Positions 45,528 to 54,227 of a stretch of 64,000 nucleotides of DNA are shown here, piece after piece. This DNA comes from SAR202 cluster bacterium (GTDB lineage Bacteria > Chloroflexota > Dehalococcoidia > Lucifugimonadales > UBA2962). Each line of letters begins with the position of its first letter. Position 1 is the stretch's first letter. The notes under the pieces are model-generated. The model was not told the DNA's origin. It did no database searches and was given only the letters and a program-made list of their open reading frames with translations. The stretch lies in assembly GCA_009392275.1 (NCBI GenBank), contig VFGV01000020.1, forward strand, positions 1 through 64,000, in the 5' to 3' direction. The position numbers and the translations under genes are program-made.

Positions 45528-47138
45528 CTAAGTAGTCTTGTATTCTTCCTCAGATGCAACTTTTATATCTAACACAGGCTTAGCATTTTTTACTAGCCTC
45601 AATGAATCATGCCCCAGGTTTTTAAGCTCGAGAGTTTTGCCTATTTTGTTATATTTGGATATTTGAGAATTTATTGCTTCTAATGCCGAAGAGTCAGCTA
45701 ACTTTGCATTGCTACAATCAATAACCACATCTTCTTCCTCAAATCTTTGCGGCAATATTATGCTTTTAAATTTCCACACACTACCGAAAAATAAAACTCC
45801 ATTGAGAAAATGTGATTTGGTTCCATCTTCATTATTTATTGTTTTAATTTCTATTTGTTGGCTAGATTTCCAAGCATAAACTAAACAGGATACTAATACG
45901 CCGATAACAACGGCAACTGCTAAGTCCTGCGCTACCGTGACCACAGTAACTAGTATTATTACAAAAGCATCTAATTTAGGTATTCTGGTCAGTAGTTTAA
46001 GTGACGGCCACGCGAAAGTCCCAATAACAACCATCATCATAATACCAGTAAGCGCAGCTAAAGGTATCATTTCAATTAAAGTTGAAAAAAACAAAATGAA
46101 TCCTAGTAAGAAAATAGCAGATGATATACCGGACAATCTTCCACGACCTCCTGATTCGATGTTTATCATTGTTTGCCCAATCATTGCACACCCACCCATT
46201 GCTTTAAAAAACCCACAAACAAAATTAGCTATGCCCTGACCAACGCATTCTTGATTTGGATTTCCTTTAGTGTCCGTTATTTCGTCTACCAAAGTTAGCG
46301 TTAATAAGCTTTCAATAATGCCAATTCCTGCAATAGTTAATGAGAAGGGAAGAATGATAAGTAATGTAGAGAAATTTAAAGGAACCGATGGTATATGAAA
46401 ACTAGGTAGGCCTCCAGATACGCTTGCTAAGTCGCCTACGCTTCGTGTGTCTAAATTTAAAGCTACAGATACGATAGATATTAATATTATGGAGGCCAAA
46501 GGCGCGGGTATGACTTTCCCAAATTTAGGTATTTTGGGTAATAACCATATTATTAACATTGTTAACAAAGTGAGTCCGATCATTATCAACAAATTTGAAC
46601 CTTCCATCCAGCCACCATTAAATAAAACGTCAATAGCACTGTGCCCTTGGTCTATATCGATAGACTCCTGAGATTTATGGCCAGAAAAGATTTTAAACTG
46701 ACCAAGCTGTGCTAAAAATATGACTATAGCAAGTCCATTAACAAAGCCAAGCATTACCGTATATGGAACTAGTTTTATAAATTTGCCTAATTTAAATAAT
46801 CCTGTTGCAATTTGTATTATTCCTGTTAAAACCAATGCTGCAAACAAATATTCGACACCGTGAATCACGACTAATCCAACCATTGCCACAGCAGTAGCTC
46901 CTGTAGCACCCGATATCATTCCACTTCTTCCTCCAACTGCAGAAGTAATTAACCCTAGAAAAAATGCAGCGTAAAGGCCAGCTATAGGAGCTATTTGGGC
47001 GACAAAAGCAAAAGCGATGGCCTCAGGAACAAGTGCGAGAGCTACAGTCAAACCAGACAGAATATCTGCTTTAGGATTTTTAGTTAGGTTGTAACTTTCA
47101 AAAAATGAAAATAATTTGATCTTGGAATCAGATATCAA
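45528..47138 (-). CDS. SulP-family anion transporter with C-terminal STAS domain
   Basis: 536 residues. A membrane domain of about 14 segments has the SulP start DILSGLTVALALVPEAIAFA and GLYAAFFLGLITSAVGGRSGMISGATGA. The STAS domain at the end carries VVIDCSNAKLADSSALEAI. SulP proteins carry sulfate, bicarbonate or other anions, often with sodium or protons. The short linker and lack of a carbonic anhydrase nearby give no extra hint. With the sulfite reductase 8 kb away, sulfate or bicarbonate are both possible. Confidence 0.92.
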   Translation of the reverse strand: MISDSKIKLFSFFESYNLTKNPKADILSGLTVALALVPEAIAFAFVAQIAPIAGLYAAFFLGLITSAVGGRSGMISGATGATAVAMVGLVVIHGVEYLFAALVLTGIIQIATGLFKLGKFIKLVPYTVMLGFVNGLAIVIFLAQLGQFKIFSGHKSQESIDIDQGHSAIDVLFNGGWMEGSNLLIMIGLTLLTMLIIWLLPKIPKFGKVIPAPLASIILISIVSVALNLDTRSVGDLASVSGGLPSFHIPSVPLNFSTLLIILPFSLTIAGIGIIESLLTLTLVDEITDTKGNPNQECVGQGIANFVCGFFKAMGGCAMIGQTMINIESGGRGRLSGISSAIFLLGFILFFSTLIEMIPLAALTGIMMMVVIGTFAWPSLKLLTRIPKLDAFVIILVTVVTVAQDLAVAVVIGVLVSCLVYAWKSSQQIEIKTINNEDGTKSHFLNGVLFFGSVWKFKSIILPQRFEEEDVVIDCSNAKLADSSALEAINSQISKYNKIGKTLELKNLGHDSLRLVKNAKPVLDIKVASEEEYKTT

Positions 47139-47533
47139 TTAGACAGTTTAACCTTATAGTTTTTACATAGTACCAATTAGTACTATTACTATTCGGGCCT
47201 ATCTAATTCAATAGTAGATACTTGTGAAAGAAATAACTATATATAATCGGATATTATTTTACTGAAAAAGCAAATCAATATGAACCAACAATTTGGATAA
47301 TTAGATAATTCCCATTAACCCGCGCATATATTTATTTTAGTAAATCGTTAATTTACGTGTTGAAAAGATATATGACTCCATTTATCATGCCCTGAGATAC
47401 GCTTTTAGTTTATAAGGAAAGTGATTGTTTCGAATTAAGATTTAATTTGTAATCCGAAATTACGAAATATGGGTTTGATATTTACTAACGATAAAGCAAC
47501 AAAGTATAAATTTTATTACTGGCGGTTAAAATT
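47139..47533. other. 395-nt AT-rich intergenic region between divergent SulP and formate dehydrogenase genes
   Basis: No open frame of convincing length. A 6-bp inverted repeat, TAGTAC-CAATTA-GTACTA, lies at the SulP side. Toward the dehydrogenase, TTTACT (47481-47486) and TATAAA (47505-47510) are 18 nt apart and could be its promoter, ending 24 nt before the ATG. A GGCGG sequence precedes the start. No riboswitch or RNA gene recognised. Confidence 0.4.
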
Positions 47534-48748
47534 ATGAGCACTAAAGAAAAAATTTTATGCGTTTTATATGACGATCCTGTAACTGGAATTCCAAAACAGT
47601 ATGCTCGAAATAGTATTCCAAAATTAGATAAATATCCTGATGGTCAGTCTATGCCATCCCCAAACAGCATAGATTTCACACCAGGAGAGTTATTAGGTTC
47701 TATTTCTGGGGAACTGGGCCTTCGAAAATATATTGAAAGCTCTGGGCATGAATTGGTTGTCACCTCTGACAAAGATGCAAGAAATTCTGTTTTTGACCAA
47801 CATCTACCTGATGCAACAATAGTAATATCTCAACCATTTTGGCCTGCTTATCTCACAGCAGAGCGAATAGCAAAAGCTCCAAATTTAAAATTAGCAATCA
47901 CAGCTGGCATAGGTTCAGACCACGTTGATTTGCAATCAGCAATTGAAAACAATATCACTGTTTGTGAGGTGACTTACTGCAATAGTATAAGTGTAGCGGA
48001 GCATGCGGTAATGCAAATATTATCTTTAGTTCGCGATTACATACCCCAGTATAAATGGGTTACATCAGGAGGATGGAATATTGCTGATGCTGTATCTCGA
48101 TCTTACGACATTGAAGGCATGGATGTTGGAGTTCTTGCTGCAGGCAGAATTGGTCTCGCAGTTCTTAAACGAATGAAACCATTTGATGTAAAACTTCATT
48201 ATTCAGACAGGCATCGTCTACCAGAATCTGTAGAAACAGATTTAGGGTTGACTTTCCATGACAATGTTGAATCTTTAGTGAAAAATTGTGATGTGGTTAG
48301 CATACATTGCCCCTTACATCCCGAGACAGAACATTTATTTAATGAAAAATTAATTTCAAAAATGCGACGCGGATCTTATATTGTAAATACAGCCAGAGGC
48401 AAAATTTGTGATAAAGATGCAATAACTCAAGCTTTGGAAAGCGGGCAATTAGCAGGGTATGCTGGCGATGTTTGGTTTCCTCAACCTCCACCTAATGATC
48501 ATACATGGAGAACTGCACCAAATCATGCTTTAACTCCTCACACATCTGGAACAACACTATCTGCACAAGCAAGGTATGCTTCTGGTGTACGAGAAATATT
48601 AGAATGCTGGTTTAATGGTAAGTCTATTCGTGATGAGTATTTAATCGTACAAGGTGGAGCATTAGCTGGCACAGGAGCACATTCATACAGCGCAGGAAAT
48701 ACTACAAAAGGATCCGATGAAGCATCTGAATTTAAATCTTCTACTTGA
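47534..48748 (+). CDS. fdh: NAD-dependent formate dehydrogenase (cofactor-free D-2-hydroxyacid dehydrogenase type)
   Basis: 404 residues that follow the Pseudomonas sp. 101 FDH closely, with a constant +4 offset. N150 (TYCNSISVAEH), D225 (YSDRHRL, NAD specificity), R288 (NTARGK), Q317 (GDVWFPQPPP) and H336 (LTPHTSGTT) correspond to N146, D221, R284, Q313 and H332. The extended N-terminus (DDPVTGIPKQYARNSIPKLD) and the formate-site QPFWPAYLT segment are FDH-specific and absent from other D-hydroxyacid dehydrogenases. It oxidises formate to CO2 with NAD+ and needs no metal. It fits a C1-oxidising marine heterotroph. Confidence 0.95.
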   Translation: MSTKEKILCVLYDDPVTGIPKQYARNSIPKLDKYPDGQSMPSPNSIDFTPGELLGSISGELGLRKYIESSGHELVVTSDKDARNSVFDQHLPDATIVISQPFWPAYLTAERIAKAPNLKLAITAGIGSDHVDLQSAIENNITVCEVTYCNSISVAEHAVMQILSLVRDYIPQYKWVTSGGWNIADAVSRSYDIEGMDVGVLAAGRIGLAVLKRMKPFDVKLHYSDRHRLPESVETDLGLTFHDNVESLVKNCDVVSIHCPLHPETEHLFNEKLISKMRRGSYIVNTARGKICDKDAITQALESGQLAGYAGDVWFPQPPPNDHTWRTAPNHALTPHTSGTTLSAQARYASGVREILECWFNGKSIRDEYLIVQGGALAGTGAHSYSAGNTTKGSDEASEFKSST

Positions 48749-48867
48749 TATCTATAATCATAATATCTTGATCCATGTATCACAAAACTAAATTTTTCAA
48801 TAATTGGGATTTAGATATTTGTTGCCAAAATATGTTACGATAAATCAGTCTATTTCAAGTATAAAAT

Positions 48868-48943
48868 GGGGCTGTAGCTCAGTTGGGAGAGCGCTTCAAT
48901 GGCATTGAAGAGGTCAGGAGTTCGAGCCTCCTCAGCTCCACCA
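48868..48943 (+). tRNA. tRNA-Ala (anticodon GGC)
   Basis: The acceptor stem GGGGCTG pairs with CAGCTCC. The D-arm is GCTCAGTTGGGAGAGC, the anticodon stem-loop is CTTCA-ATGGCAT-TGAAG (anticodon GGC), and the T-arm contains GTTCGAGCC. Discriminator A with an encoded CCA. 76 nt in total. Confidence 0.97.
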
Positions 48944-49075
48944 ATGAGAAATATATTATTACCTAAATAAATATATGAAATATAGAACGGGATCATACTA
49001 GGTCCATCCCTTTCGTAGTTATAGTAATCTAAAAATTTGATATAGAATCAAGTAAATTAATCCTGAGGTAATTTA

Positions 49076-50437
49076 ATGATCGATTTATTATCCATTGCAC
49101 GAACAGAAGCTGATGGCGGAGATCTTTTTAAAGTAATTTCCAATATGTTTGACAAGACCGACGTAAAACCAAACGGTTACCCAGAAGCAATTGTTTGGAA
49201 GGGAGGCAATCATGATAGAGATATAAATCCGGTGACCCATTCACTTACCGATGCGTATGCATTAATCGGTACTCTTGCCGCAATAGACATAATGGGGCTT
49301 CCTTTTTACGCTGTACCAATGTGGTCACAATACAGGCATGATACTAAATTGGCTTGTCTTAGCTGGTTCGGCAATATGCCATCTACTTCAATAAAATGGT
49401 CCACAGCCGGCGATGCATACGTCAACGATGAAAGCGGAAATAGAGTTGTTGTATTGGGTAAATCTGGCAACGCTCCTCTTAGGACACAAGCTGGAGTATA
49501 TTGTAATGTAAGGCCTTATGGCCCAATCACAGTAGTAAGAAGTATGCCCTGCCTGCCCTACTCTCAAGACAAGTCCAAATTTACAGTTAACGAAAATGGA
49601 ATTGTTCACTCAGAAATGAATACTCCTGGTATTCAAATGGCTTATTCAAACAGGTTATTTCTCAAGATGGTCCATGAAACTGGCAGCATAGGTCGCGTTG
49701 CCATGAAACCAACTCAAGCTATGGAAGATGGCATTAATGCGGGACTACACTCTTGGATGATTAAAGGAACGAAATTTGAAGTTGGGCGAAAATACGCAGT
49801 TGATCCTTATGAGGAGCATAAAGAAATAATCGATAAAATCACTGCGTTACTCCCAGAAGATTTTAAAAACGGAATGGAAAGCTGGGGTGGCAGAATTGAG
49901 CAACATATATCAGATACTAATTATGGCCTACTTATATGGGACCTTATCGAAAAACAAAACACAATTGTTTTAGCTACAGATTTAGACGGGGATCGGTTAA
50001 CCGACTTACTTGCAGATATTTCTGACCCACTTAGAGCATTTGGAAACTCGATAGCAAAACACCTTGGTCATAATATTAATATGTCAGAGATATGGTCTGA
50101 GATGGGATATGTTACAGGGAATGGTAGAGATATGACATCAGTGATGTACAGAATGGATGGTCCCCCGATCCATGAACAAACTTTAGGGTCAGCCGACGCC
50201 ATGCTTCTAAGGCTACTAGATGGCGACGAATCAATGGGTGGCACTAAACGACCTTACGATCCAAGAATTCATTTTGTATTAATACGAGATGCCTATATGG
50301 ATGCCAACCCTGGTAATACAGAGCTTGCCAATTGGCTTGATAATTGTTTGAAGATATTTGATGAAGTATACAGTGGTGAGCGCCCTGGATTCTTAGACGG
50401 CTATAAATCATTAAAATCCGCTATCAAACCTTGGTGA
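49076..50437 (+). CDS. Conserved-looking protein of unknown function (453 aa)
   Basis: I do not recognise this family. The protein is soluble, with no signal peptide, membrane helix or nucleotide-binding motif. Regions rich in conserved-type residues are IVWKGGNHDRDINPVTHSL, MGLPFYAVPMWSQYRHDTKL, GNAPLRTQAGVYCNVRPYGP and LATDLDGDRLTDLL. The many His, Asp, Trp and Tyr residues suggest an enzyme. AGGTAA-type ribosome site just before ATG 49076. The base composition is like its neighbours. It is followed 35 nt later by another unknown gene. Confidence 0.75.
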   Translation: MIDLLSIARTEADGGDLFKVISNMFDKTDVKPNGYPEAIVWKGGNHDRDINPVTHSLTDAYALIGTLAAIDIMGLPFYAVPMWSQYRHDTKLACLSWFGNMPSTSIKWSTAGDAYVNDESGNRVVVLGKSGNAPLRTQAGVYCNVRPYGPITVVRSMPCLPYSQDKSKFTVNENGIVHSEMNTPGIQMAYSNRLFLKMVHETGSIGRVAMKPTQAMEDGINAGLHSWMIKGTKFEVGRKYAVDPYEEHKEIIDKITALLPEDFKNGMESWGGRIEQHISDTNYGLLIWDLIEKQNTIVLATDLDGDRLTDLLADISDPLRAFGNSIAKHLGHNINMSEIWSEMGYVTGNGRDMTSVMYRMDGPPIHEQTLGSADAMLLRLLDGDESMGGTKRPYDPRIHFVLIRDAYMDANPGNTELANWLDNCLKIFDEVYSGERPGFLDGYKSLKSAIKPW

Positions 50438-50472
50438 GATTAAATATTAGTTAATCTTTGGAAAGTTAAAAA

Positions 50473-51069
50473 ATGGTTAACCAGATTAAAGAAGCTTTGA
50501 GAGATAAATCTCGAGATAATTTAGTGAATACACTAATCAAGCTTGGCATTAATGCTCAAATGGCTGAACGTGGACTAGAACAAGAAAAAATTGGAGATGA
50601 ATGGTACACAAAAAAACTTGGGATTATCAACGTACAGGATCAGCCTATCAAATGGATAAATATATGCATAAAGCCTCGCTCCAAAGATAGTCCTCCAAAT
50701 TGGAAGTATATTTTTATAGTCCCGGATGAAAGACTTGTTTCCGGAAAAGACGAAATTAAAATAAAGACAATCCGAAAAAAATCATTCCCGATTTTTGGTA
50801 AAGTTATCGACACAACTTGGAAGGGAAATGACGGTAGTGGATTAGCCTATACTCTTTCTAATGACATAGAAATAAAAAGCTTAGCAAAAAGTATAGGTGA
50901 CATTCACCTGGAGAGCTTTTTTGACCCGATACCTGGATGGTTTTTTCGAGTAGGTCATACGCAACACTTGGATGGTCAAAGTAACTGGCACAATCGAATG
51001 ACAAAAGAAACGTGGGAGCAATTAACACTGTTATCAAACTATCTACTTTCTTCTCCGCGCATTCTATAA
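50473..51069 (+). CDS. Hypothetical protein (198 aa)
   Basis: No family recognised. It has a helical basic N-terminus (IKEALRDKSRDNLVNTLIKLG), a mixed alpha/beta middle with a recurring WKxx pattern (IKWINICIKPRSK, NWKYIFIVPDERLV) and a C-terminal segment rich in Trp/His (PGWFFRVGHTQHLDGQSNWH). No signal peptide or membrane segment. Probably cytoplasmic. Adjacent to the 453-residue unknown protein on the same strand. Confidence 0.65.
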   Translation: MVNQIKEALRDKSRDNLVNTLIKLGINAQMAERGLEQEKIGDEWYTKKLGIINVQDQPIKWINICIKPRSKDSPPNWKYIFIVPDERLVSGKDEIKIKTIRKKSFPIFGKVIDTTWKGNDGSGLAYTLSNDIEIKSLAKSIGDIHLESFFDPIPGWFFRVGHTQHLDGQSNWHNRMTKETWEQLTLLSNYLLSSPRIL

Positions 51070-51141
51070 AACCAGTACTCCGGCATGCATAATATATTCG
51101 CTTCTTCCTTATCACTGGTTTGTCGCCTATAATCCACTATT

Positions 51142-51570
51142 ATGAGTAAATATATTCCAAGTCCATTAAAGTACGTCAGAGATCAAGTCGAACTATATGA
51201 AAAAAGTGGAGGAACTGAAGGCACAACCATGCAAGGCCTGCCTGTAGTTATCGTCACCCATAGGGGTTGGAAAACAGATGCTATTAGAAAAACTCCGTTA
51301 ATGACCGTTAAAGATGGTCCAAATTACGTCCTCATAGCATCCCAGGGCGGGGCCCCAAAACACCCTCTTTGGTATCACAACTTTAAAGCAAATCCTGAGG
51401 TTGAGATACAAGACGGACCAAGTGTGATACCCATGACGGTCGAAGAAATAGAAAACCCTATGGAAAGAAAGCGGCTATGGGATTTGTCTGTTGAAGCATA
51501 TCCTCCATATGACGAATATCAACAAAAAACTGACAGATTAATTCCTGTTTTTCTGGCAACACCAAACTAG
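51142..51570 (+). CDS. Deazaflavin (F420)-dependent nitroreductase-family protein (Ddn-like)
   Basis: 142 residues of the split-barrel family that includes mycobacterial Ddn. GLPVVIVTHRGWKTDAIRKTPLM corresponds to the typical LTTxGRKSGxxRxxPL segment, and YVLIASQGGAPKHPLWYHNFKANPEVEI is the family hallmark (GGAPxHPxWYxNLxAxPxVxV). It binds F420 or another flavin and reduces small molecules. It implies F420 use in this organism, together with the luciferase-like enzyme at the right edge. Confidence 0.9.
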   Translation: MSKYIPSPLKYVRDQVELYEKSGGTEGTTMQGLPVVIVTHRGWKTDAIRKTPLMTVKDGPNYVLIASQGGAPKHPLWYHNFKANPEVEIQDGPSVIPMTVEEIENPMERKRLWDLSVEAYPPYDEYQQKTDRLIPVFLATPN

Positions 51571-51667
51571 TAAATTCTAAACCTGTTTTCATCTAGAATA
51601 GATTGCTACAACAATAGATACTCTAATAGATTATATTCTACATACTATTTGTTTTTGTAGTTTATAT

Positions 51668-51696
51668 TTGACAATCGTTGTCTCACTAAGTAGACT
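51668..51696 (+). promoter_or_regulatory. Promoter of the FAS1 lipoprotein with overlapping inverted repeat
   Basis: A perfect -35 TTGACA (51668-51673) is followed after 17 nt by TAGACT (51691-51696). The -35 overlaps a palindrome, GACAA-TCG-TTGTC (51670-51682). The same TTGACA plus TTGTC pairing occurs at the photoreceptor promoter region (53887-53906). Confidence 0.5.
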
Positions 51697-51788
51697 GTAA
51701 TAGTGTCGAATATATAACACATTGCTTCATCAATTGTGGTTTATATAGTTTAGGCATAGCTCTAAATCAAACTTAAGGAGATTACAAT

Positions 51789-52835
51789 TTGATGAGTATT
51801 AATTTTTTCCAACAGTGGATCAATTATCGAAATACTAAAGCCCTAGTAATTATGGGAATCTTAGCAATTCTCGGCTCCATTTTAGTGGCCTGTAGCGAAG
51901 AGGCTGCTACTGAAGAAATGGTGGAGCAGGAAACGATGGTTGAACAAGAAATGGCTGTGGAGGCAACTGTCGTAGTTGAGGAAGTAGTCGAAGAAGTAAG
52001 CAAAACCATTGTAGATATAGCTGTCGAAGACGGCAGATTCACTACACTGGTAGCAGCATTACAAGCAGCAGAACTTGATTCTGTGTTAGCTGGAGAGGGT
52101 CCATTTACCGTATTCGCTCCAACCGATGATGCTTTCGCCAAATTACCTGAGGGTACAGTTGCCTCTCTGCTGGAAACAATACCAGCATTGAAAGACATCC
52201 TGTTATATCACGTGGTAAGCGGTGATGTGCTTGCTGCAGACGTAGTTACGCTTGAATCAGCTACAACCTTACAAGGTCAAACTGTTTCTATTTCCGCGAT
52301 GGGAGATGTTGTGAAAATCAATGATTCCCAAGTCATAATCACTGACATCCAGGGTAGCAACGGAACAATCCATGTGATTGATACCGTACTTCTGCCTCCA
52401 GCTGAGGAAGTAGTCGAAGAAGTAAGCAAAACCATTGTAGATATAGCTGTCGAAGACGGCAGATTCACTACACTGGTAGCAGCATTACAAGCAGCAGAAC
52501 TTGATTCTGTGTTAGCTGGAGAGGGTCCATTTACCGTATTCGCTCCAACCGATGATGCTTTCGCCAAATTACCTGAGGGTACAGTTGCCTCTCTGCTGGA
52601 AACAATACCAGCATTGAAAGACATCCTGTTATATCACGTGGTAAGCGGTGATGTGCTTGCTGCAGACGTAGTTACGCTTGAATCAGCTACAACCTTACAA
52701 GGTCAAACTGTTTCTATTTCCGCGATGGGAGATGTTGTGAAAATCAATGATTCCCAAGTCATAATCACTGACATCCAGGGTAGCAACGGAACAATCCATG
52801 TGATTGATACCGTACTTCTGCCTCCAGCTGAGTAA
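51789..52835 (+). CDS. FAS1 (fasciclin)-domain lipoprotein with duplicated domain
   Basis: 348 residues. AAGGAG is 8 nt before TTG 51789 and 11 nt before ATG 51792; both give the same protein apart from one Met. A lipoprotein signal ends ILVAC, followed by a Glu/Val-rich linker. Two FAS1 domains follow, each with TTLVAALQAAELDSVLAGEG, FTVFAPTDDAFAKL, LLYHVVSGDV and NGTIHVIDTVLLPP. The two 142-residue units are identical in protein and in DNA. FAS1 proteins mediate adhesion or surface interactions. Strong expression is suggested by the consensus promoter, ribosome site and terminator. Confidence 0.95.
   Translation: MMSINFFQQWINYRNTKALVIMGILAILGSILVACSEEAATEEMVEQETMVEQEMAVEATVVVEEVVEEVSKTIVDIAVEDGRFTTLVAALQAAELDSVLAGEGPFTVFAPTDDAFAKLPEGTVASLLETIPALKDILLYHVVSGDVLAADVVTLESATTLQGQTVSISAMGDVVKINDSQVIITDIQGSNGTIHVIDTVLLPPAEEVVEEVSKTIVDIAVEDGRFTTLVAALQAAELDSVLAGEGPFTVFAPTDDAFAKLPEGTVASLLETIPALKDILLYHVVSGDVLAADVVTLESATTLQGQTVSISAMGDVVKINDSQVIITDIQGSNGTIHVIDTVLLPPAE
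51977..52828 (+). repeat. Perfect 426-bp tandem duplication encoding the FAS1 domain
   Basis: Copy 1 is 51977-52402 and copy 2 is 52403-52828; I compared them base by base and found no difference. The next four bases (TGAG) continue a third unit before the stop codon. The unit is 142 codons, so frame is kept. Lack of any synonymous change means a very recent duplication, ongoing conversion, or an assembly effect. Confidence 0.97.
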
Positions 52836-52868
52836 CCCTGGATAACCTTCTCGGCATTAAATTGCCGG

Positions 52869-52905
52869 AAAAGGATCGGGAGGCCTAATGTCTCCCGATC
52901 CTTTT
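52869..52905 (+). terminator. Intrinsic terminator after the FAS1 gene
   Basis: A perfect 14-bp stem, AAAAGGATCGGGAG with CTCCCGATCCTTTT, and a 9-nt loop. The stem ends in TTTT and is followed by CTTAAT. The A-run on the opposite side makes it usable in both directions, so it may also end the convergent regulator transcript. Confidence 0.9.
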
Positions 52906-52926
52906 CTTAATCACAGAGAGATTCTT

Positions 52927-53844
52927 TTATAAACTGGATTGCTGGTCTGGATGACTGGGATCGAACCAGCGACCTCCTGGTTTTAGTCCTAGGTTTAGAG
53001 CTTTATATATTCTCAATACTGCCCCAAAAGTTACATTCTGCTTGCCTTGCTCTAAAGCACTTATATATGTCCGATCAAGTTCAGAAGCATTCGCAAGATC
53101 TTGCTGTGTCATCTGTTTCTCTAACCTTGCAGCCCTGATTCTAGATCCAAGGGCAGCTAAATGTTCCTCCAAAGTGAATCCCCCATCGGTAATTCCGACC
53201 AAACTTCTAGCCTGCGTTACGCCTTCGAAAATATTTAATGCCACTGCGTCACAGTTAAGGGAATTTAGTTCAACCTCCCCACTAGTCAAAGCTAGGCCAC
53301 CGATCAATATTTTAGGACTGGGGCTTATCGATTTCAAAGCACGTATTATAGATTTAGCATTGTTTATATAAGTTGGTATTGTGACAGAAATACCCACCAT
53401 ATCCACAGATCTGTTCTTAACAAACTCAACAAGATCTTTCCCTGGGGTAGGGCCTCCCATAAAATCAACTTCCCATCCATCAATAATCAAAAAATCACTT
53501 AGCATCCTGGATCCCACCATATGAGTATCTCCCTCAACAGGTACAACAACTGCCCTAAATCCATTAGATTTACGCATCGTACTGGCCTGTGCTCTCAACT
53601 CGCTCATTATTTCTAGAGTAATTACCGTGCCCAGGTGTTCGACTCCGATATTAATTTCTCCATCATGCCACATTTGCCCTATAACAGATTGGGAATAAGC
53701 TAATAGGTCAACATAAACAGCCTGAATTTCAAGTCCTCTATTCTGAGCATCGGACACAGCTCGCCTGGCCTTATCTGCATCTCCACCTAGTAATGCAGCA
53801 ACATACCGATTTCTCAAAATTTCCAAATCTTGACTTGTACCCAT
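52927..53844 (-). CDS. B12-dependent photoreceptor-like regulator with C-terminal XRE DNA-binding domain
   Basis: 305 residues. Residues 1-95 form a B12-binding cap (helical bundle) with W59-H60 followed by E69-H70-x2-T73, exactly the Wx9EHxxT pattern of CarH, including the His next to Trp. Residues 98-220 are the cobalamin Rossmann domain: D106-T-H108-x2-G111 (lower-ligand His), VGISV and ILIGGLA. Residues 232-287 form an XRE/HTH_3 domain (GSRIRAARLEKQMTQQDLA, LDRTYISALEQGKQN). Known CarH/LitR proteins instead carry an N-terminal MerR domain. I infer an adenosylcobalamin-based light or B12 switch that represses nearby genes in the dark. The GGGAG ribosome site is 7 nt before ATG 53844. Confidence 0.88.
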   Translation of the reverse strand: MGTSQDLEILRNRYVAALLGGDADKARRAVSDAQNRGLEIQAVYVDLLAYSQSVIGQMWHDGEINIGVEHLGTVITLEIMSELRAQASTMRKSNGFRAVVVPVEGDTHMVGSRMLSDFLIIDGWEVDFMGGPTPGKDLVEFVKNRSVDMVGISVTIPTYINNAKSIIRALKSISPSPKILIGGLALTSGEVELNSLNCDAVALNIFEGVTQARSLVGITDGGFTLEEHLAALGSRIRAARLEKQMTQQDLANASELDRTYISALEQGKQNVTFGAVLRIYKALNLGLKPGGRWFDPSHPDQQSSL

Positions 53845-53879
53845 AAAAGGACTCCCGTTATAAATTATCTATTTTGTAG

Positions 53880-53915
53880 AATATAGTTGACATCTCTTTG
53901 TTGTCATGTTACATT
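53880..53915. promoter_or_regulatory. Overlapping divergent promoters with shared TGACA-N9-TGTCA palindrome
   Basis: Rightward: TTGACA (53887-53892), 17 nt, TACATT (53910-53915). Leftward, on the minus strand: ATGACA (53902-53907), 16 nt, TATATT (53880-53885), toward the photoreceptor gene. The two -35 boxes contain the arms TGACA (53888-53892) and TGTCA (53902-53906). A repressor binding this palindrome would block both directions, so autoregulation by the B12-XRE protein is an attractive inference. Confidence 0.55.
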
Positions 53916-54032
53916 TATACCATATTAATGTAGATTATATGAGACATTGATATTCATACGAGCTATAAATAAGCTACACATAAGCATATCAGATGTCAAA
54001 TATTAACGACAAACTGACATGGAGTAAACGAA

Positions 54033-54221
54033 ATGATTTTGTTAAAGGGCTGCGGTAGGTGTGACGGTGACATTGTGATGAGGGGTGATATACATGGCAA
54101 ATACCTGCAATGCTTGATGTGCAGCCGAGTAAAATATATAGAGACTACGCCAGAGATTAGTGCTCGTCGTAGCCACACTCGCCGTAGGTTATTTAAACCA
54201 ACCGACTTTGTTGCGATATAG
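54033..54221 (+). CDS. Small zinc-ribbon protein (62 aa)
   Basis: 62 residues with CGRC at 7-10 and CLMC at 27-30 (CxxC-x16-CxxC), the layout of a zinc ribbon. A basic Arg/His-rich tail (SARRSHTRRRLF) could bind nucleic acid. GGAG lies 9 nt before ATG 54033. It is downstream of the rightward promoter next to the B12 regulator, hence likely part of the same light response. No named family recognised. Confidence 0.65.
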   Translation: MILLKGCGRCDGDIVMRGDIHGKYLQCLMCSRVKYIETTPEISARRSHTRRRLFKPTDFVAI

Positions 54222-54227
54222 CAATCA

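Noticed and set aside
51824..52624. Two leftward frames of similar sequence inside the FAS1 gene
   Set aside because: They are antisense shadows duplicated along with the 426-bp repeat; no ribosome site and no family resemblance.
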